Part shown: piece by piece, positions 24,007-32,957 of the stretch
How positions within the stretch are numbered: position 1 is the stretch's first letter
Layout of the letters: each line of letters begins with the position of its first letter
Source: Treponema sp.
GTDB lineage: Bacteria; Spirochaetota; Spirochaetia; Treponematales; Treponemataceae
NCBI GenBank assembly: GCA_017449265.1
Contig: JAFSJW010000049.1
Location: 62,001-126,000, forward strand
Direction of reading: 5' to 3'
DNA: 64,000 nucleotides
The notes under the pieces: generated by a model
Told to the model about the DNA's origin: nothing
Database searches by the model: none
What the model saw: the letters and a program-made list of their open reading frames with translations, nothing else
Program-made: the position numbers and the translations under genes

Positions 24007-24984
24007 TTAATTACCCCAATTGCCAACGTTTATGGTGACACCGCCAGCTGTGGCGGCAGCTGAACTACCACCTGATGATGCGTTCGTAGTTGGAGCGGAT
24101 TCTTTTCCGCCGCTTCCTGAAGGCATCTGACCGTCTTGAACTGAATGGTGAGTGAATGAAGTTGCTGGAGGAACTTCTGCGATGTGAACGATTTCTGCTA
24201 CAGGACCAGCGTTCGCCGTTGTTTTGAATGCAAGTGCCTGATTAGAAAACTTTGCGTTAGGAGTTATATAACTTCCGCCGGCATTGAGATTCGTTTCCTG
24301 ACCAGCAGTTACATAGTAACCACCTCTCGAAGGAGTTCCGAAAGAATTGTTTTGTGCAGGTGCTGGCGTAGAAACTACCGGTGCTGGGGCTCCTGCTCCA
24401 GCTGCATCTCCGGCGGCTCCTTCCGAAGAATCGATTGGAGCCGCAGTTTCCAAAGGTGCGACTTCTGAAGTGTCGGATGAGAGGATAATTGGCTTTTGAT
24501 TTGACTGTGGTATGCACTCGGCTGTTCCGTCCAATGCAATCATTGACATAGACCTGTAGCCTACACCTGTTTTGATTACAGTTCCGCGGACAGAAGCCGT
24601 TGCGACCGATGTTCTTACCTGATAGTTTGCGCGTCTGTCCTCTGTCTTCTTAATGCTTGATTTAAGCGAACCTGAATCAAGGAACACGCTTGTTGTATCC
24701 TGATTGCCTTTTTCGGAAAGCTGCTCGATAGTCATTCTTGAGAGCGGTGCAACGGTCAATGTTGAATCTTCGTTCGCGCTTTTGATATTAAGAACGAGCT
24801 GGGATTTGAATCCTGTCTGAATTACAGCTCCTGCTTTTAATACATCTCCAGCAGCGAGAGCGACCCATTCCGAGCCTTTCTGTCTTTCTGCTTTTCCAGA
24901 AACAGAAACGACCTTTGCTTCGATGGCAGCTACGCCCGAGAGTGCGAGACATGCCAGAATAAGTGAAGAAGCTAATCTTTTCAT
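24007..24984 (-). CDS. FecR-domain periplasmic protein
   Basis: A 325-residue exported protein: signal peptide 1-20, then a FecR domain at about 22-160 with KVVSVSGKAERQKGSEW, LAAGDVLKAGAVIQTG and VRTSVATASVRGTVIKTGVG. In the FecR family this fold often works in envelope signalling or peptidoglycan-linked surface complexes. The last 150 residues are rich in Ala, Pro, Ser, Gly and Thr and look disordered. It is the third gene of an operon with a porin-like protein and a small exported protein, and the divergent neighbour is a CHASE2 cyclase. FecR-CHASE2-cyclase neighbourhoods are known in many bacteria, so a shared envelope-sensing role is plausible. GAGGA precedes the start. Confidence 0.78.
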   Translation of the reverse strand: MKRLASSLILACLALSGVAAIEAKVVSVSGKAERQKGSEWVALAAGDVLKAGAVIQTGFKSQLVLNIKSANEDSTLTVAPLSRMTIEQLSEKGNQDTTSVFLDSGSLKSSIKKTEDRRANYQVRTSVATASVRGTVIKTGVGYRSMSMIALDGTAECIPQSNQKPIILSSDTSEVAPLETAAPIDSSEGAAGDAAGAGAPAPVVSTPAPAQNNSFGTPSRGGYYVTAGQETNLNAGGSYITPNAKFSNQALAFKTTANAGPVAEIVHIAEVPPATSFTHHSVQDGQMPSGSGGKESAPTTNASSGGSSAAATAGGVTINVGNWGN

Positions 24985-25006
24985 AAAGTCCTCCTTATGA
25001 ATGATA

Positions 25007-26137
25007 TTAAAATGCCAGTGCGGCTTTTACTTGAATAATAGTTCTATCAATATCGGTACTGTTCAAATCGTAAAACTGACCGAATGAAGCTCCGATGGTG
25101 AAATCAGAAAACGGCCTGAAATCCGCACCGAATTTATATTGTACACCATGATGGGAACCATTGCCTATATCAAAAGCACCGTCAAGAGAGGCTGTGAGAA
25201 GAAGGTTCTCAATAGGTTTTCCTGTCATGGCAATACCGAGTTTGAGCATATTGGTGTAGTCCGGCTCGTTGTAAGAGTTGAACGCAGGGTTGTGAGTGAA
25301 GCCGATGAAATCTTCGGATGCGTAAACTCCGCATACTGAAACCGTAGTGAGTGCAGACGGGAAAATAGTAAGCGTGAGCATAGTGAGGTTTCCTAAATCT
25401 GGCTTTCCCTCATCATACCATTTCATTCCGAGCGTTGTGTTTACGCGGTAGAATACGGAAGCTGAAACAGGACCCGTTATATCGAGAGTTCCGTAAACTC
25501 TGTTGTAAAGATTTTCAAGCGTTCTGAAAGTAGCCATTACCTGACCAGAGAGCGTATTGTCGTAAAAAAAGTTCGGCAATGTGAACGCTACATTTGAAAC
25601 AATGTACTTGTCGGCAAAAGCGTAGAACAAATCTGGGTCAACTCCGACATAATCCTTTGCATTTATCATTTTTACCGTGTTTCCGTTCAGGAAGCCTGTG
25701 TAAGCTGCGTATGCCGAAATGGAGAAACCAGGCAGCTTGTAGCGGATAAGCGCGCCGTCTGCGTTCTGAAAGAAAATAATACCTGTAAGGTCTGCGTTGG
25801 CGAATCTTCCGATGTTCACATCGAGCGCGCCTTTTGGCAATGGCTTTGTGAAATATGCTTTGAACAAGGTGAGGTCAAGGTAATGCGTCGCGCTTGGCTC
25901 GTTCAAATCGTTCTCAAACTGATATATTCCCTCAGCGATGAAGTAATTCGTGTCGCTTTTGTTCATCGGAGCTTTTATCCACAACGATGCGGTGTTGCCC
26001 TGATCGTAGTAGTATTTGCCGTCAGCATTCGTTTTACTGCGCGAGTTGTTTGTAAGAAGTCCGCCCCAGTCAAATGAAAACACTGGTGACAAAGATATTG
26101 AGATACAGAATGAAGCTAAAATCTTTTTATAATTCAT
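25007..26137 (-). CDS. Outer-membrane beta-barrel protein
   Basis: A 376-residue protein with a signal peptide (1-21). The remainder consists of alternating amphipathic strands rich in Tyr, Phe and Asn, ending in the aromatic LAAF-type tail (Ala-Leu-Ala-Phe) expected for barrel insertion by the BAM machinery. Strand-like runs such as FTIGASFGQFYDL and GMKWYDEGKPDLGNLTMLTL recur about every 20-25 residues. I know no named family, and the substrate is unknown. It is the middle gene of the operon, 6 bases after the small exported protein and 22 before the FecR gene. GGAG precedes the ATG. Confidence 0.65.
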   Translation of the reverse strand: MNYKKILASFCISISLSPVFSFDWGGLLTNNSRSKTNADGKYYYDQGNTASLWIKAPMNKSDTNYFIAEGIYQFENDLNEPSATHYLDLTLFKAYFTKPLPKGALDVNIGRFANADLTGIIFFQNADGALIRYKLPGFSISAYAAYTGFLNGNTVKMINAKDYVGVDPDLFYAFADKYIVSNVAFTLPNFFYDNTLSGQVMATFRTLENLYNRVYGTLDITGPVSASVFYRVNTTLGMKWYDEGKPDLGNLTMLTLTIFPSALTTVSVCGVYASEDFIGFTHNPAFNSYNEPDYTNMLKLGIAMTGKPIENLLLTASLDGAFDIGNGSHHGVQYKFGADFRPFSDFTIGASFGQFYDLNSTDIDRTIIQVKAALAF

Positions 26138-26143
26138 CTTGGT

Positions 26144-26602
26144 TTACTCCTCTGGTTCATCTTCGGCAATGAGAGAATACAAAATGCCTATTGCTTCCCT
26201 GCCGTTCACAGAATTTGAAGTATCAGCTGATGCAGGAAGCACACCAAGTGCCTTTAATTCCCTGATGGCGTATCTTTGGCTGCCATAAGTGAGCCTGTAG
26301 AATACACCTCCTCTGATTCTTGCTGCTTTTGTAAGTGCCATTGCGGTTGTTCCCAGCGTGGCATAATCTGTGCTTTTTACATCTTTCGGAAAAAAATCAA
26401 TGTTTGAGAGAGCCTTTACAGTGGCATCGATGTCATTACTTTCTTCATCTTTTATAATTTCTTTGTAAGTTCCAATCAGGTAGGCAAGCTGTCCGTAAGT
26501 GAGCCTTTCTGAGTCTAAAATATCACTCAGAGCTTGCGATGACTGGGCAAAAGTCAAAGCAGAAAATAATGAAAACATTATTGCCATTATACATTTTTTC
26601 AT
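26144..26602 (-). CDS. Small exported protein of unknown function
   Basis: A 152-residue protein with a clear signal peptide (MKKCIMAIMFSLFSALTFA, cleavage after residue 19). The mature part is helical with Leu/Ala-rich stretches, YGQLAYLIGTYKEI and REAIGILYSLIAED, reminiscent of SLH-like or TPR-like helical pairs, but I cannot place it in a family. It is first in the three-gene operon with the barrel protein and FecR protein, which suggests a periplasmic helper of the same envelope system. GAGGA precedes the start. Confidence 0.6.
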   Translation of the reverse strand: MKKCIMAIMFSLFSALTFAQSSQALSDILDSERLTYGQLAYLIGTYKEIIKDEESNDIDATVKALSNIDFFPKDVKSTDYATLGTTAMALTKAARIRGGVFYRLTYGSQRYAIRELKALGVLPASADTSNSVNGREAIGILYSLIAEDEPEE

Positions 26603-26621
26603 AAAAATCCTCGCATATTTG

Positions 26622-26696
26622 ATTGTTCGGTGAAAACGCTTTTTCTCTCCCTGACATATAATTTTATAGAAAAGAAAATTCTTTCAACCGAACGAT
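26622..26696. repeat. Inverted repeat in divergent operon/cyclase spacer
   Basis: ATTGTTCGGTGAAA (26622-26635) faces TTTCAACCGAACGAT (26682-26696) across about 46 A/T-rich bases. The core GTTCGG/CCGAAC matches the hairpin element family, so this may be a degenerate, expanded copy; it could also be an operator for both divergent units. Confidence 0.5.
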
Positions 26697-26737
26697 TATG
26701 TCATTCATTAAGAATTTTATCACAAAATTATATTATA

Positions 26738-26746
26738 TGTTATAAT
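26738..26746 (+). promoter_or_regulatory. Extended -10 promoter of the CHASE2 cyclase
   Basis: TGT plus TATAAT followed by seven bases and ATG. A weak -35 (TTATCA, 26717-26722) lies 18 bases upstream. No Shine-Dalgarno, so the message is probably leaderless. Confidence 0.55.
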
Positions 26747-26753
26747 TATTGTC

Positions 26754-29720
26754 ATGGAAAAAAAGACATTTTTTAAAAAAAATATCGGCATAATTATTGT
26801 CGGTGTTTCGGTTTTATTTTGGTCACTTTTGTTTTTAGCAGGACTTCTGCAAAAATTTGACTTCCGTGTCTATAATCTGTTGCTTGGATTGAAAAAAAAG
26901 CCGGAAGCAAGAAAAGAAATCCTTTTGGTTGAAATTGACAATCAGTCGCTTGAAATGATTGGTACTTGGCCTTGGCAGCGCAATGTTCTTGCGGATGCGC
27001 TTATAAGGATGAAAGAGCTTGGAGCGGGTACTGCCGTTTTCGATATTGAGTATCTTTCTCCGTCAAACTTGTCCGTTAACCCGGATGCGGAGAAAGATAT
27101 TGGTCAGGCTTTTGAATTCCAGAAGGAAGAAGTCTCAAAATCGGTATTTCAGCTTTCTGATGCGATTACATCCGGAATGTACCGCGTGTCAGAGCTTCCT
27201 GAGCTTTCCCAGCAAATCGTGGATTATTCAATAAATCCAAGTTTTGACGAGCTTTTGGGGCGAATTCAAAAATCTATCTATATAGATAATGATGATTATT
27301 TTGCCCGCTCAGTTCAGTTTTTCGGGAATTCTTGGCTTACGATAAACACATACGACCTTGACCTTGTGTACAAGCAGCCTGATATTGATTATTCAGTGAC
27401 ACGCTTTTTGTATGATGTTGAGGAGGATTCGCCGAATCTTATCCGTGACGGAAACAGACGCAGCCTTGTAGATGTTACGGACGGAAGCATACTCAAAAAA
27501 ATATCTGCTGGCAGCATAGATTGGGAAGATGCGGATGTGAAGAAGCATTATATGGTTGGATTCAGTCCTGCGCTTGCGATTTTTATGACTCGTGCTGTAG
27601 GCGCGGGATTCACGAATGTCGTTATTGATAATGACGGAACAAGGCGGCGCGTAGAGCTTCTTATAAACCGATACGGGCGGAACGCGGCTCAGCTTTCGTT
27701 CGCGCCGCTTCTGGGTCTTTTGAAACCTGAGAAAATCGTAAGGGCAAAGAACAAGATAAAAGTTATCGGTGCGCATGTTCCGGGAGAGGAAAAACCGCGG
27801 AACATAACGATTCCGCTTGATTCCGACGGCAGAATGTACATCAACTGGATGCACGGTACTTTCGCTGAATCTTTCAGGCATGAGAGCGTAATGTTCCTTT
27901 CCCAGCTCGGTTTAATGGAGAAAAATATCTATTCGCTTCTTGGAAGCCTGAGCGGATTCGTGCTTTCTGACGGAAACGGCGTTCCGCTTGAGTACAACAG
28001 GATTGTGTCGAACCTTGTTTCTTCTTACAACGACATTCTTTCATACAAGGAATATCTTCTTTCCAAGTGCCAGGGGTACGACATAAACGGAGTTCCTGAG
28101 GGCGGTGGAATTTCCGATGCCGAATACGCGGAGTATTTTGCTTTGCGCGATGATTATTTCAAGAATGTGAATGATTTTGTTAACGACAATTCCCTTTCCA
28201 CGATTACGGCGCGTCTTTCTGAAATACGCGACTCGCTCGGAGAAGAGCAGTTTGCGGAGCTGACTAGTGATGTTACGAATATTTTTGACACTCTGAAATC
28301 AGAAAGTACTCTTTACAATCAGATGGTTTCTGATAAAAAAGCTACTTACAAAGATTCGTTCTGTATAATCGGAAATACGGCAAGCTCTACGACAGATTTG
28401 GGAACGACTCCGTTCGAGCGGGCTTATCCTAATGTTGGAACGCACGCAAATGTCTACAACACAATCTTGAACCAAGATTTCGTGACTCCGCTTCCGTCCG
28501 TTGCAGGAATAATTCTGGCGGCTTTCCTTGCGCTTCTGACTTTTTTCTACACGGCTAAGAAAAAAGTTTCTGTTCAGAATGTTATTGGCGTTGGTATGAT
28601 TTTTGTCATACTTCTGATTCCGATTCTCCTTATGGCTGTTTTTGGATTCTACATTCCGGCAATTGCCCCGATAATGATAATCATAACATCGTATCTTGGA
28701 ATTACGGTTCTTCGTTTCATAAATACGGACAAAGACCGCAAGTTTATTACGAATGCGTTTGGTCAGTGTCTTTCCAAAGAAGTCGTAAGCGAAATCGTCG
28801 CTCACCCGGAAAGCTTCAAACTTGGTGGACAAAAGCTCAATATGTCGGCGATTTTCACTGATATTCAGAAATTCTCTTCGTTCAGTGAGCTTTTGACTGC
28901 GAGCCAGCTCGTTGCGCTTTTGAACTATTATCTTACGAAAATGTCCGATATCATCATGGACGAGCGCGGGACTGTTGACAAATATGAGGGAGACGCTATT
29001 ATCGCGCTTGTGGGGGCTCCGGTGAATATGGCTGACCATGCGTCCCGCGCAATCCGGGCCGCGCTGAAAATGAAGGAAGCGGAAGTCGGCATGAACAAAG
29101 AAATCCTGAAGATTGCGGCAGAGCCTAAGCCTGATAATATGGAAGATGATTTGTACGATGCGTTCACAATCATGGTGAAGAACGGAAAGACCTTGTTCAC
29201 GCGAATTGGTATCAACTCAGGTGAGATGATTGCAGGCTACATGGGTTCTGAAAACAAAAAGAACTACACGATGATGGGTAACAATGTAAACTTGGCTTCG
29301 CGACTTGAGGGCGTTAACAAGCAGTATTCTACGGGAGGAATCCTTATCTCCGAGTATACGAAGAATTTCTTGCAGGACGATTTTATTCTGCGCCGTCTTG
29401 ATAGGGTTCAGGTTGTTAATGTAAATACGCCGCTTCGTTTGTACGAGCCGCTTGCGGTAAAAGATGGCGCGAGCGAGGAGCTTGTTTCGCGCGTGAAAGT
29501 CTGGGAAAATGCAATGGACGCTTTCGAGGCTGGCGATTACAATTCCGCGCTTTCGGGCTTTATGACTTGTCTTTCAAAAAAACAGGATGATAAGGTTGCA
29601 AAGTATTATATCAAACTTATTTCCGACTTCTTTATGAAAGGAACTTATCCTAAGGAAGAGGACGGAGTTGGCGTAGCGTATAATCCTGAGCTGAAAGCGT
29701 TCAGGTTGCTGCAAAAATAG
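26754..29720 (+). CDS. CHASE2-domain class III adenylate/guanylate cyclase
   Basis: A 988-residue membrane receptor cyclase. TM1 (about 10-30) is followed by an extracytoplasmic CHASE2 region of about 540 residues with EILLVEIDNQSLEMIG and WPWQRNVLADALIRM near its start. Three membrane helices (about 580-655) come next, then a class III cyclase domain (690-870). The two metal Asp are Asp703 in FTDIQKFSSFSEL and Asp747 in DKYEGDAI; Lys744 in the same motif is the residue usually associated with adenine recognition. The second specificity position reads Asn in MGNNVNLASRLEG, where many adenylate cyclases have Asp. A helical TPR-like tail ends the protein. The gene is divergent from the FecR operon and ends at a terminator. 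Product cAMP is likely, not proven. Confidence 0.88.
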   Translation: MEKKTFFKKNIGIIIVGVSVLFWSLLFLAGLLQKFDFRVYNLLLGLKKKPEARKEILLVEIDNQSLEMIGTWPWQRNVLADALIRMKELGAGTAVFDIEYLSPSNLSVNPDAEKDIGQAFEFQKEEVSKSVFQLSDAITSGMYRVSELPELSQQIVDYSINPSFDELLGRIQKSIYIDNDDYFARSVQFFGNSWLTINTYDLDLVYKQPDIDYSVTRFLYDVEEDSPNLIRDGNRRSLVDVTDGSILKKISAGSIDWEDADVKKHYMVGFSPALAIFMTRAVGAGFTNVVIDNDGTRRRVELLINRYGRNAAQLSFAPLLGLLKPEKIVRAKNKIKVIGAHVPGEEKPRNITIPLDSDGRMYINWMHGTFAESFRHESVMFLSQLGLMEKNIYSLLGSLSGFVLSDGNGVPLEYNRIVSNLVSSYNDILSYKEYLLSKCQGYDINGVPEGGGISDAEYAEYFALRDDYFKNVNDFVNDNSLSTITARLSEIRDSLGEEQFAELTSDVTNIFDTLKSESTLYNQMVSDKKATYKDSFCIIGNTASSTTDLGTTPFERAYPNVGTHANVYNTILNQDFVTPLPSVAGIILAAFLALLTFFYTAKKKVSVQNVIGVGMIFVILLIPILLMAVFGFYIPAIAPIMIIITSYLGITVLRFINTDKDRKFITNAFGQCLSKEVVSEIVAHPESFKLGGQKLNMSAIFTDIQKFSSFSELLTASQLVALLNYYLTKMSDIIMDERGTVDKYEGDAIIALVGAPVNMADHASRAIRAALKMKEAEVGMNKEILKIAAEPKPDNMEDDLYDAFTIMVKNGKTLFTRIGINSGEMIAGYMGSENKKNYTMMGNNVNLASRLEGVNKQYSTGGILISEYTKNFLQDDFILRRLDRVQVVNVNTPLRLYEPLAVKDGASEELVSRVKVWENAMDAFEAGDYNSALSGFMTCLSKKQDDKVAKYYIKLISDFFMKGTYPKEEDGVGVAYNPELKAFRLLQK

Positions 29721-29733
29721 CAGATGAGGATAT

Positions 29734-29770
29734 GGGGCTGCCCGATTAAGTTTGGACGGCCCCGGTTTTT
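29734..29770 (+). terminator. Intrinsic terminator after the cyclase
   Basis: GGGGCT and GGCCCC arms pair around a loop of about 18 bases, followed by GG and five T. Confidence 0.7.
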
Positions 29771-29780
29771 CGGCTGCTTT

Positions 29781-30326
29781 CTATTTCCGTGGTGGCGGAA
29801 AGTTCCGCGACGGATGATTACCGCTGTGCGCTGGCGGCGGATTTCCGTGCTTAGACGGCGCGGAGTGGTGTTTTGGCGGCGGCGCACTGTGATGATGCGG
29901 TGAGGGAGGTGGCGCGGCATGATGATGCGGCGGTGCATCCATGCGGTGGTGGTACGGAGGGTGTCTCGGCGGTGGAGGCGGAGCGTACCTCAGTCCTGCC
30001 ACATTTATAAAAATTCCAGTTGCGCTTGGAACATCCGAATATACGGAATATCCTGGTGTTATGCGGAATTCCCATGTTCCTGAATTGAGGTTCGTTACAT
30101 TCAGCATACCGGCTCCAAAATTACAGTGGTATGACCGCCAGTTTGAGGTGCCCGATTTTCTCCAGTGAACTGTGCAGTCCCAGTAATCGGTGGTGAACGA
30201 AACGCGGACATTGTTCTCCCCAATTTGCTCTGCATAAAAGGAGTTGACTTCCGCGTTCAGCGTAAGTCCCAGAAAAAACAAGATGACGGACAAAAAAATC
30301 GATTTGCGAAAAGTTGCTTTTTTCAT
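29781..30326 (-). CDS. Exported protein with His/Pro-rich tail
   Basis: A 181-residue protein with signal peptide (1-25), a fibronectin-III-like beta domain (about 28-105: NNVRVSFTTDYWDCTVHWRK, then LNSGTWEFRITPG) and a C-terminal region of about 70 residues made almost wholly of His, Pro, Ala and Ser, with clusters such as DAPPHHHAAPPPSPHHH. Such tails can bind Ni, Zn or Cu, or act as extended linkers. No metal-transport gene is adjacent. The start at 30326 is fixed by GGGAGG eight bases upstream; ten residues of the longer frame are excluded. It is single-gene and convergent with the cyclase. Confidence 0.65.
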   Translation of the reverse strand: MKKATFRKSIFLSVILFFLGLTLNAEVNSFYAEQIGENNVRVSFTTDYWDCTVHWRKSGTSNWRSYHCNFGAGMLNVTNLNSGTWEFRITPGYSVYSDVPSATGIFINVAGLRYAPPPPPRHPPYHHRMDAPPHHHAAPPPSPHHHSAPPPKHHSAPSKHGNPPPAHSGNHPSRNFPPPRK

Positions 30327-30508
30327 AAGTGCCTCCCTGATAAATGCAAGATTCATAGAATTGGGCTGACCAAAAAGTATTGCTATGCTGAACTCGTTTC
30401 AGCAGCGGTGCAACGGGCTTATCGTCAGTCCCTTCTGTTGTGTCTTAATTGTAAGTGCGGGGTAGCGAGCTTGTCAAAGAAAAATATGTTATAAAACATT
30501 TTTTTATA

Positions 30509-30634
30509 ATAGACGTGTTCGGAAACATCAGTTTTCCGAACACGAACCTTAAAAGAATGCAAGTTTTGCAAGGCTTTAGCCTGAAAAACTTGACGACTTG
30601 TGAGGAAACTTAAAGAGTTTCCGAACAGGTCCAA
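30509..30634. repeat. Composite three-hairpin intergenic element, full copy A
   Basis: About 125 bp with three inverted repeats in order: CGTGTTCGGAAAC / GTTTTCCGAACACG (30514-30544), CAAGTTTT / AAAACTTG around AGGCTTTAGCCT (30560-30592), and GACTTGTGAGGAAAC / GTTTCCGAACAGGTC (30595-30631). TATAAT at 30505-30510 abuts the left border and the ends read AATAGA and GTCCAAT. It is nearly identical to 54743-54868. It fills most of the gene-free 30327-30708 stretch upstream of the chemoreceptor. Confidence 0.9.
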
Positions 30635-30708
30635 TACATTTAACCTGTCGAATTTTTCCTCCGATTATTGTATAATAAGTAGTGATTTTATTTTTTTTTG
30701 GAGATCGT

Positions 30709-32790
30709 ATGAAGAAAAATAAACATATTTCTCTTATTGCTGAATTTTCAATCGGTACGATTGGAACTTTGTTAATCGCAACACTTTTCCTTTGCATTTC
30801 GTTTAGTTTTGTTATGCAAAGTTTGTTGAAAAAATCCACGATTTCTTCCGTAAACCGAACTATGGTTGCTTTGGATGAAGAAATTTCCTCAATACTTGGC
30901 GAATACAATGACCTTGTTATAGACCTTTCCAATGTTATTTCTGTTCTGGAAGACCGCGAGCAGATGAAAAAAGTCGTAAAAAGCATGGGAAGAAATATGA
31001 TGGAGGAAACTCTTCTGTACTATGCGACTATAGAGCAAATATGGGACGGAGGAACGCTCATCTCTCACACAGGATGGGAAGCACCTTCTGATTTTGACAT
31101 GCTGTCGCGTCAGTGGCACAAAAACGCTGTAAGCAATATGTCAAAGGTGTGCTACACCGAGCCGTTCACGGATGTAAATACCGGAAAACTAATCGTAACA
31201 TTGAGCTACCGTGTTCTTGACATGGGCGGAACGATAAAAGGAGTTGCTGCGGCGGACATAGTTCTTGATGCGCTTTCAAAATCCGTAAAAGAAATGCATC
31301 TTTCGGAAAACAGCAAAATCAATATCATAACGGCGGATGGTCTTTATCTTACGAACGACGATTCGTCTGCGATTATGAAAAAGAACTATTTTGATACTGT
31401 CGGTTTCAAATCGTACGCAAAGGACAAATATCTTGACGGAGCGGCTAAGGCATTCATTGAAGACGGCTCGTTCTACGGCGTTCACCGAATCAAAAACACG
31501 GACTGGTTCATTGTTGCTGAGGGACCAGCCTCAGATTTTTCCGTTGAGTACGAGCGCAATATCATTCAGGTTCTTGTTGTTCTTGCAGTGATTATTATCG
31601 TGATGATTTCTATTGACATTTATCTTTCAAGGCGTGTGTCAAACAATTTCAGAAATATCGTAAAAGGCTGTGATTACATTGCGGAAGGCGATTTTACAAA
31701 AAAACACCCGGATTATTTTACGAAAGAAGCCTCCCTTCTTGCTAAAGGCTTCAATGTGTTCTCTGAGAGCATAAGTGAGCTTATCGGAACAATCCGTGCC
31801 TCATCTTCTTCAGTTCAGGAGGTTTCTGATAAACTTTCCAAAAATTCTGATGAAATCAACGCATCTGTTTCTACGACTGAAAATGCGATAAACGGAATGA
31901 ACAATACAATCGAAAAACAGAGCAATGTTATTGCGCTTGTAAACAATGCTGTCAAGCAAGTCGCACAGAAAACGCAGTCGCTCGGAACTGAGATTGAGAT
32001 GCAGAACCAGCTTATAATCTCGTCGTCGGATAATATCGAGGATATGCTGAATAAATTCTTCAATATAACTAAAACTGCGGAAGATATGTCATCAAAAGTC
32101 GGAAGCATTGTTAGTGCGTCTGCTTTGAACTCGGAGGCTTTGAAAAAATCTGTCGCGCAGATTCAGGAAGTTCAGTCTGAGTCAGGTGCTTTGCTTGAAA
32201 TGAACAAAGTTATTTCTTCTGTTGCAAGCCAGACGAACCTTCTTGCTATGAACGCGGCTATTGAGGCCGCTCACGCTGGGGCTGCAGGCGCGGGATTCGC
32301 TGTCGTTGCGGATGAAATCAGAAAGCTTGCGGAAACTACGAGCAAGCAGGCCAAAGATTCAAGCGTGTCCCTCAAGGCAATCCAAGGAAAAATCAATGAG
32401 ATTTCAGCTTCGTCTCTTGATGTTGAGAAATCGTTTGGGGATACGATTAGTGAGATACAGAACTTTGAGACTACAATGAACGAGCTTTCCCGCACTGTAA
32501 CTGAGCAGGGAACTCGGGCGCAGGAAATCAATGCGTCACTTGCGGAGATAAAGGACAGTTGCGCAAATGTACAAAACAGTGCGTCAGGTATTAATTCTGG
32601 TACGGCTCAAGTTGCTGAAAACTGCGGAACTTTGGCTTCAATGCAGGCAGAAGTTGACATGGGAATCCAGTCATGCGCTGCTGCGTCAAAGAATCTTTCC
32701 TCAGCATCTATGAGCATAGTGGGGATTTCTGATCAGGCGCAAAAGTCGGTCAAGGTTCTTTCTGATGCAGTTTGTGCATTCAAGGTGTAG
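30709..32790 (+). CDS. Methyl-accepting chemotaxis protein
   Basis: A 693-residue transmembrane chemoreceptor. TM1 at 14-36 is followed by a periplasmic double-Cache-like sensor (about 40-280) with the pattern [22 protein letters not shown]2 near 285-306, a HAMP linker, and a cytoplasmic signalling hairpin complete it. The tip carries [17 protein letters not shown] and [13 protein letters not shown], the CheA/CheW contact. The ligand is unknown; Cache domains often sense amino acids or carboxylates. The start at 30709 has GGAG upstream. TATAAT at 30671-30676 is a likely -10. An element of the repeat family separates it from the next gene, an amino-acid symporter. Confidence 0.93.
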   Translation: MKKNKHISLIAEFSIGTIGTLLIATLFLCISFSFVMQSLLKKSTISSVNRTMVALDEEISSILGEYNDLVIDLSNVISVLEDREQMKKVVKSMGRNMMEETLLYYATIEQIWDGGTLISHTGWEAPSDFDMLSRQWHKNAVSNMSKVCYTEPFTDVNTGKLIVTLSYRVLDMGGTIKGVAAADIVLDALSKSVKEMHLSENSKINIITADGLYLTNDDSSAIMKKNYFDTVGFKSYAKDKYLDGAAKAFIEDGSFYGVHRIKNTDWFIVAEGPASDFSVEYERNIIQVLVVLAVIIIVMISIDIYLSRRVSNNFRNIVKGCDYIAEGDFTKKHPDYFTKEASLLAKGFNVFSESISELIGTIRASSSSVQEVSDKLSKNSDEINASVSTTENAINGMNNTIEKQSNVIALVNNAVKQVAQKTQSLGTEIEMQNQLIISSSDNIEDMLNKFFNITKTAEDMSSKVGSIVSASALNSEALKKSVAQIQEVQSESGALLEMNKVISSVASQTNLLAMNAAIEAAHAGAAGAGFAVVADEIRKLAETTSKQAKDSSVSLKAIQGKINEISASSLDVEKSFGDTISEIQNFETTMNELSRTVTEQGTRAQEINASLAEIKDSCANVQNSASGINSGTAQVAENCGTLASMQAEVDMGIQSCAAASKNLSSASMSIVGISDQAQKSVKVLSDAVCAFKV

Positions 32791-32811
32791 GGATGTATCT
32801 AAACATAGATG

Positions 32812-32937
32812 TTAGAGCTGTTCGGAAACTTCAGTTTTCTGGACAGCAATATTAGAAATTCTGTAATTTTGCAAGGCTTTAGCCTGAAAAATTACGCAAG
32901 ACCAGTTAGGAAACAATAATTTTCCGAACTGGTCTAT
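32812..32937. repeat. Composite three-hairpin element, divergent copy C
   Basis: Hairpin 1 TTAGAGCTGTTCGGAAAC with TTTTCTGGACAGC, hairpin 2 GTAATTTT / AAAATTAC around AGGCTTTAGCCT, hairpin 3 GACCAGTTAGGAAA / TTTTCCGAACTGGTC. Compensating changes keep the stems while the bases differ from copies A and B. It ends 20 bases before the symporter start, immediately before its ribosome site. Confidence 0.88.
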
Positions 32938-32957
32938 TTTATTTTAAGGAAGATATT

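Noticed and set aside
28299-29039. 246-codon minus-strand ORF inside the cyclase gene
   Set aside because: It is antisense to the conserved cyclase domain, has no ribosome site, and its composition (Arg/His/Asn-rich) is typical of a shadow frame.
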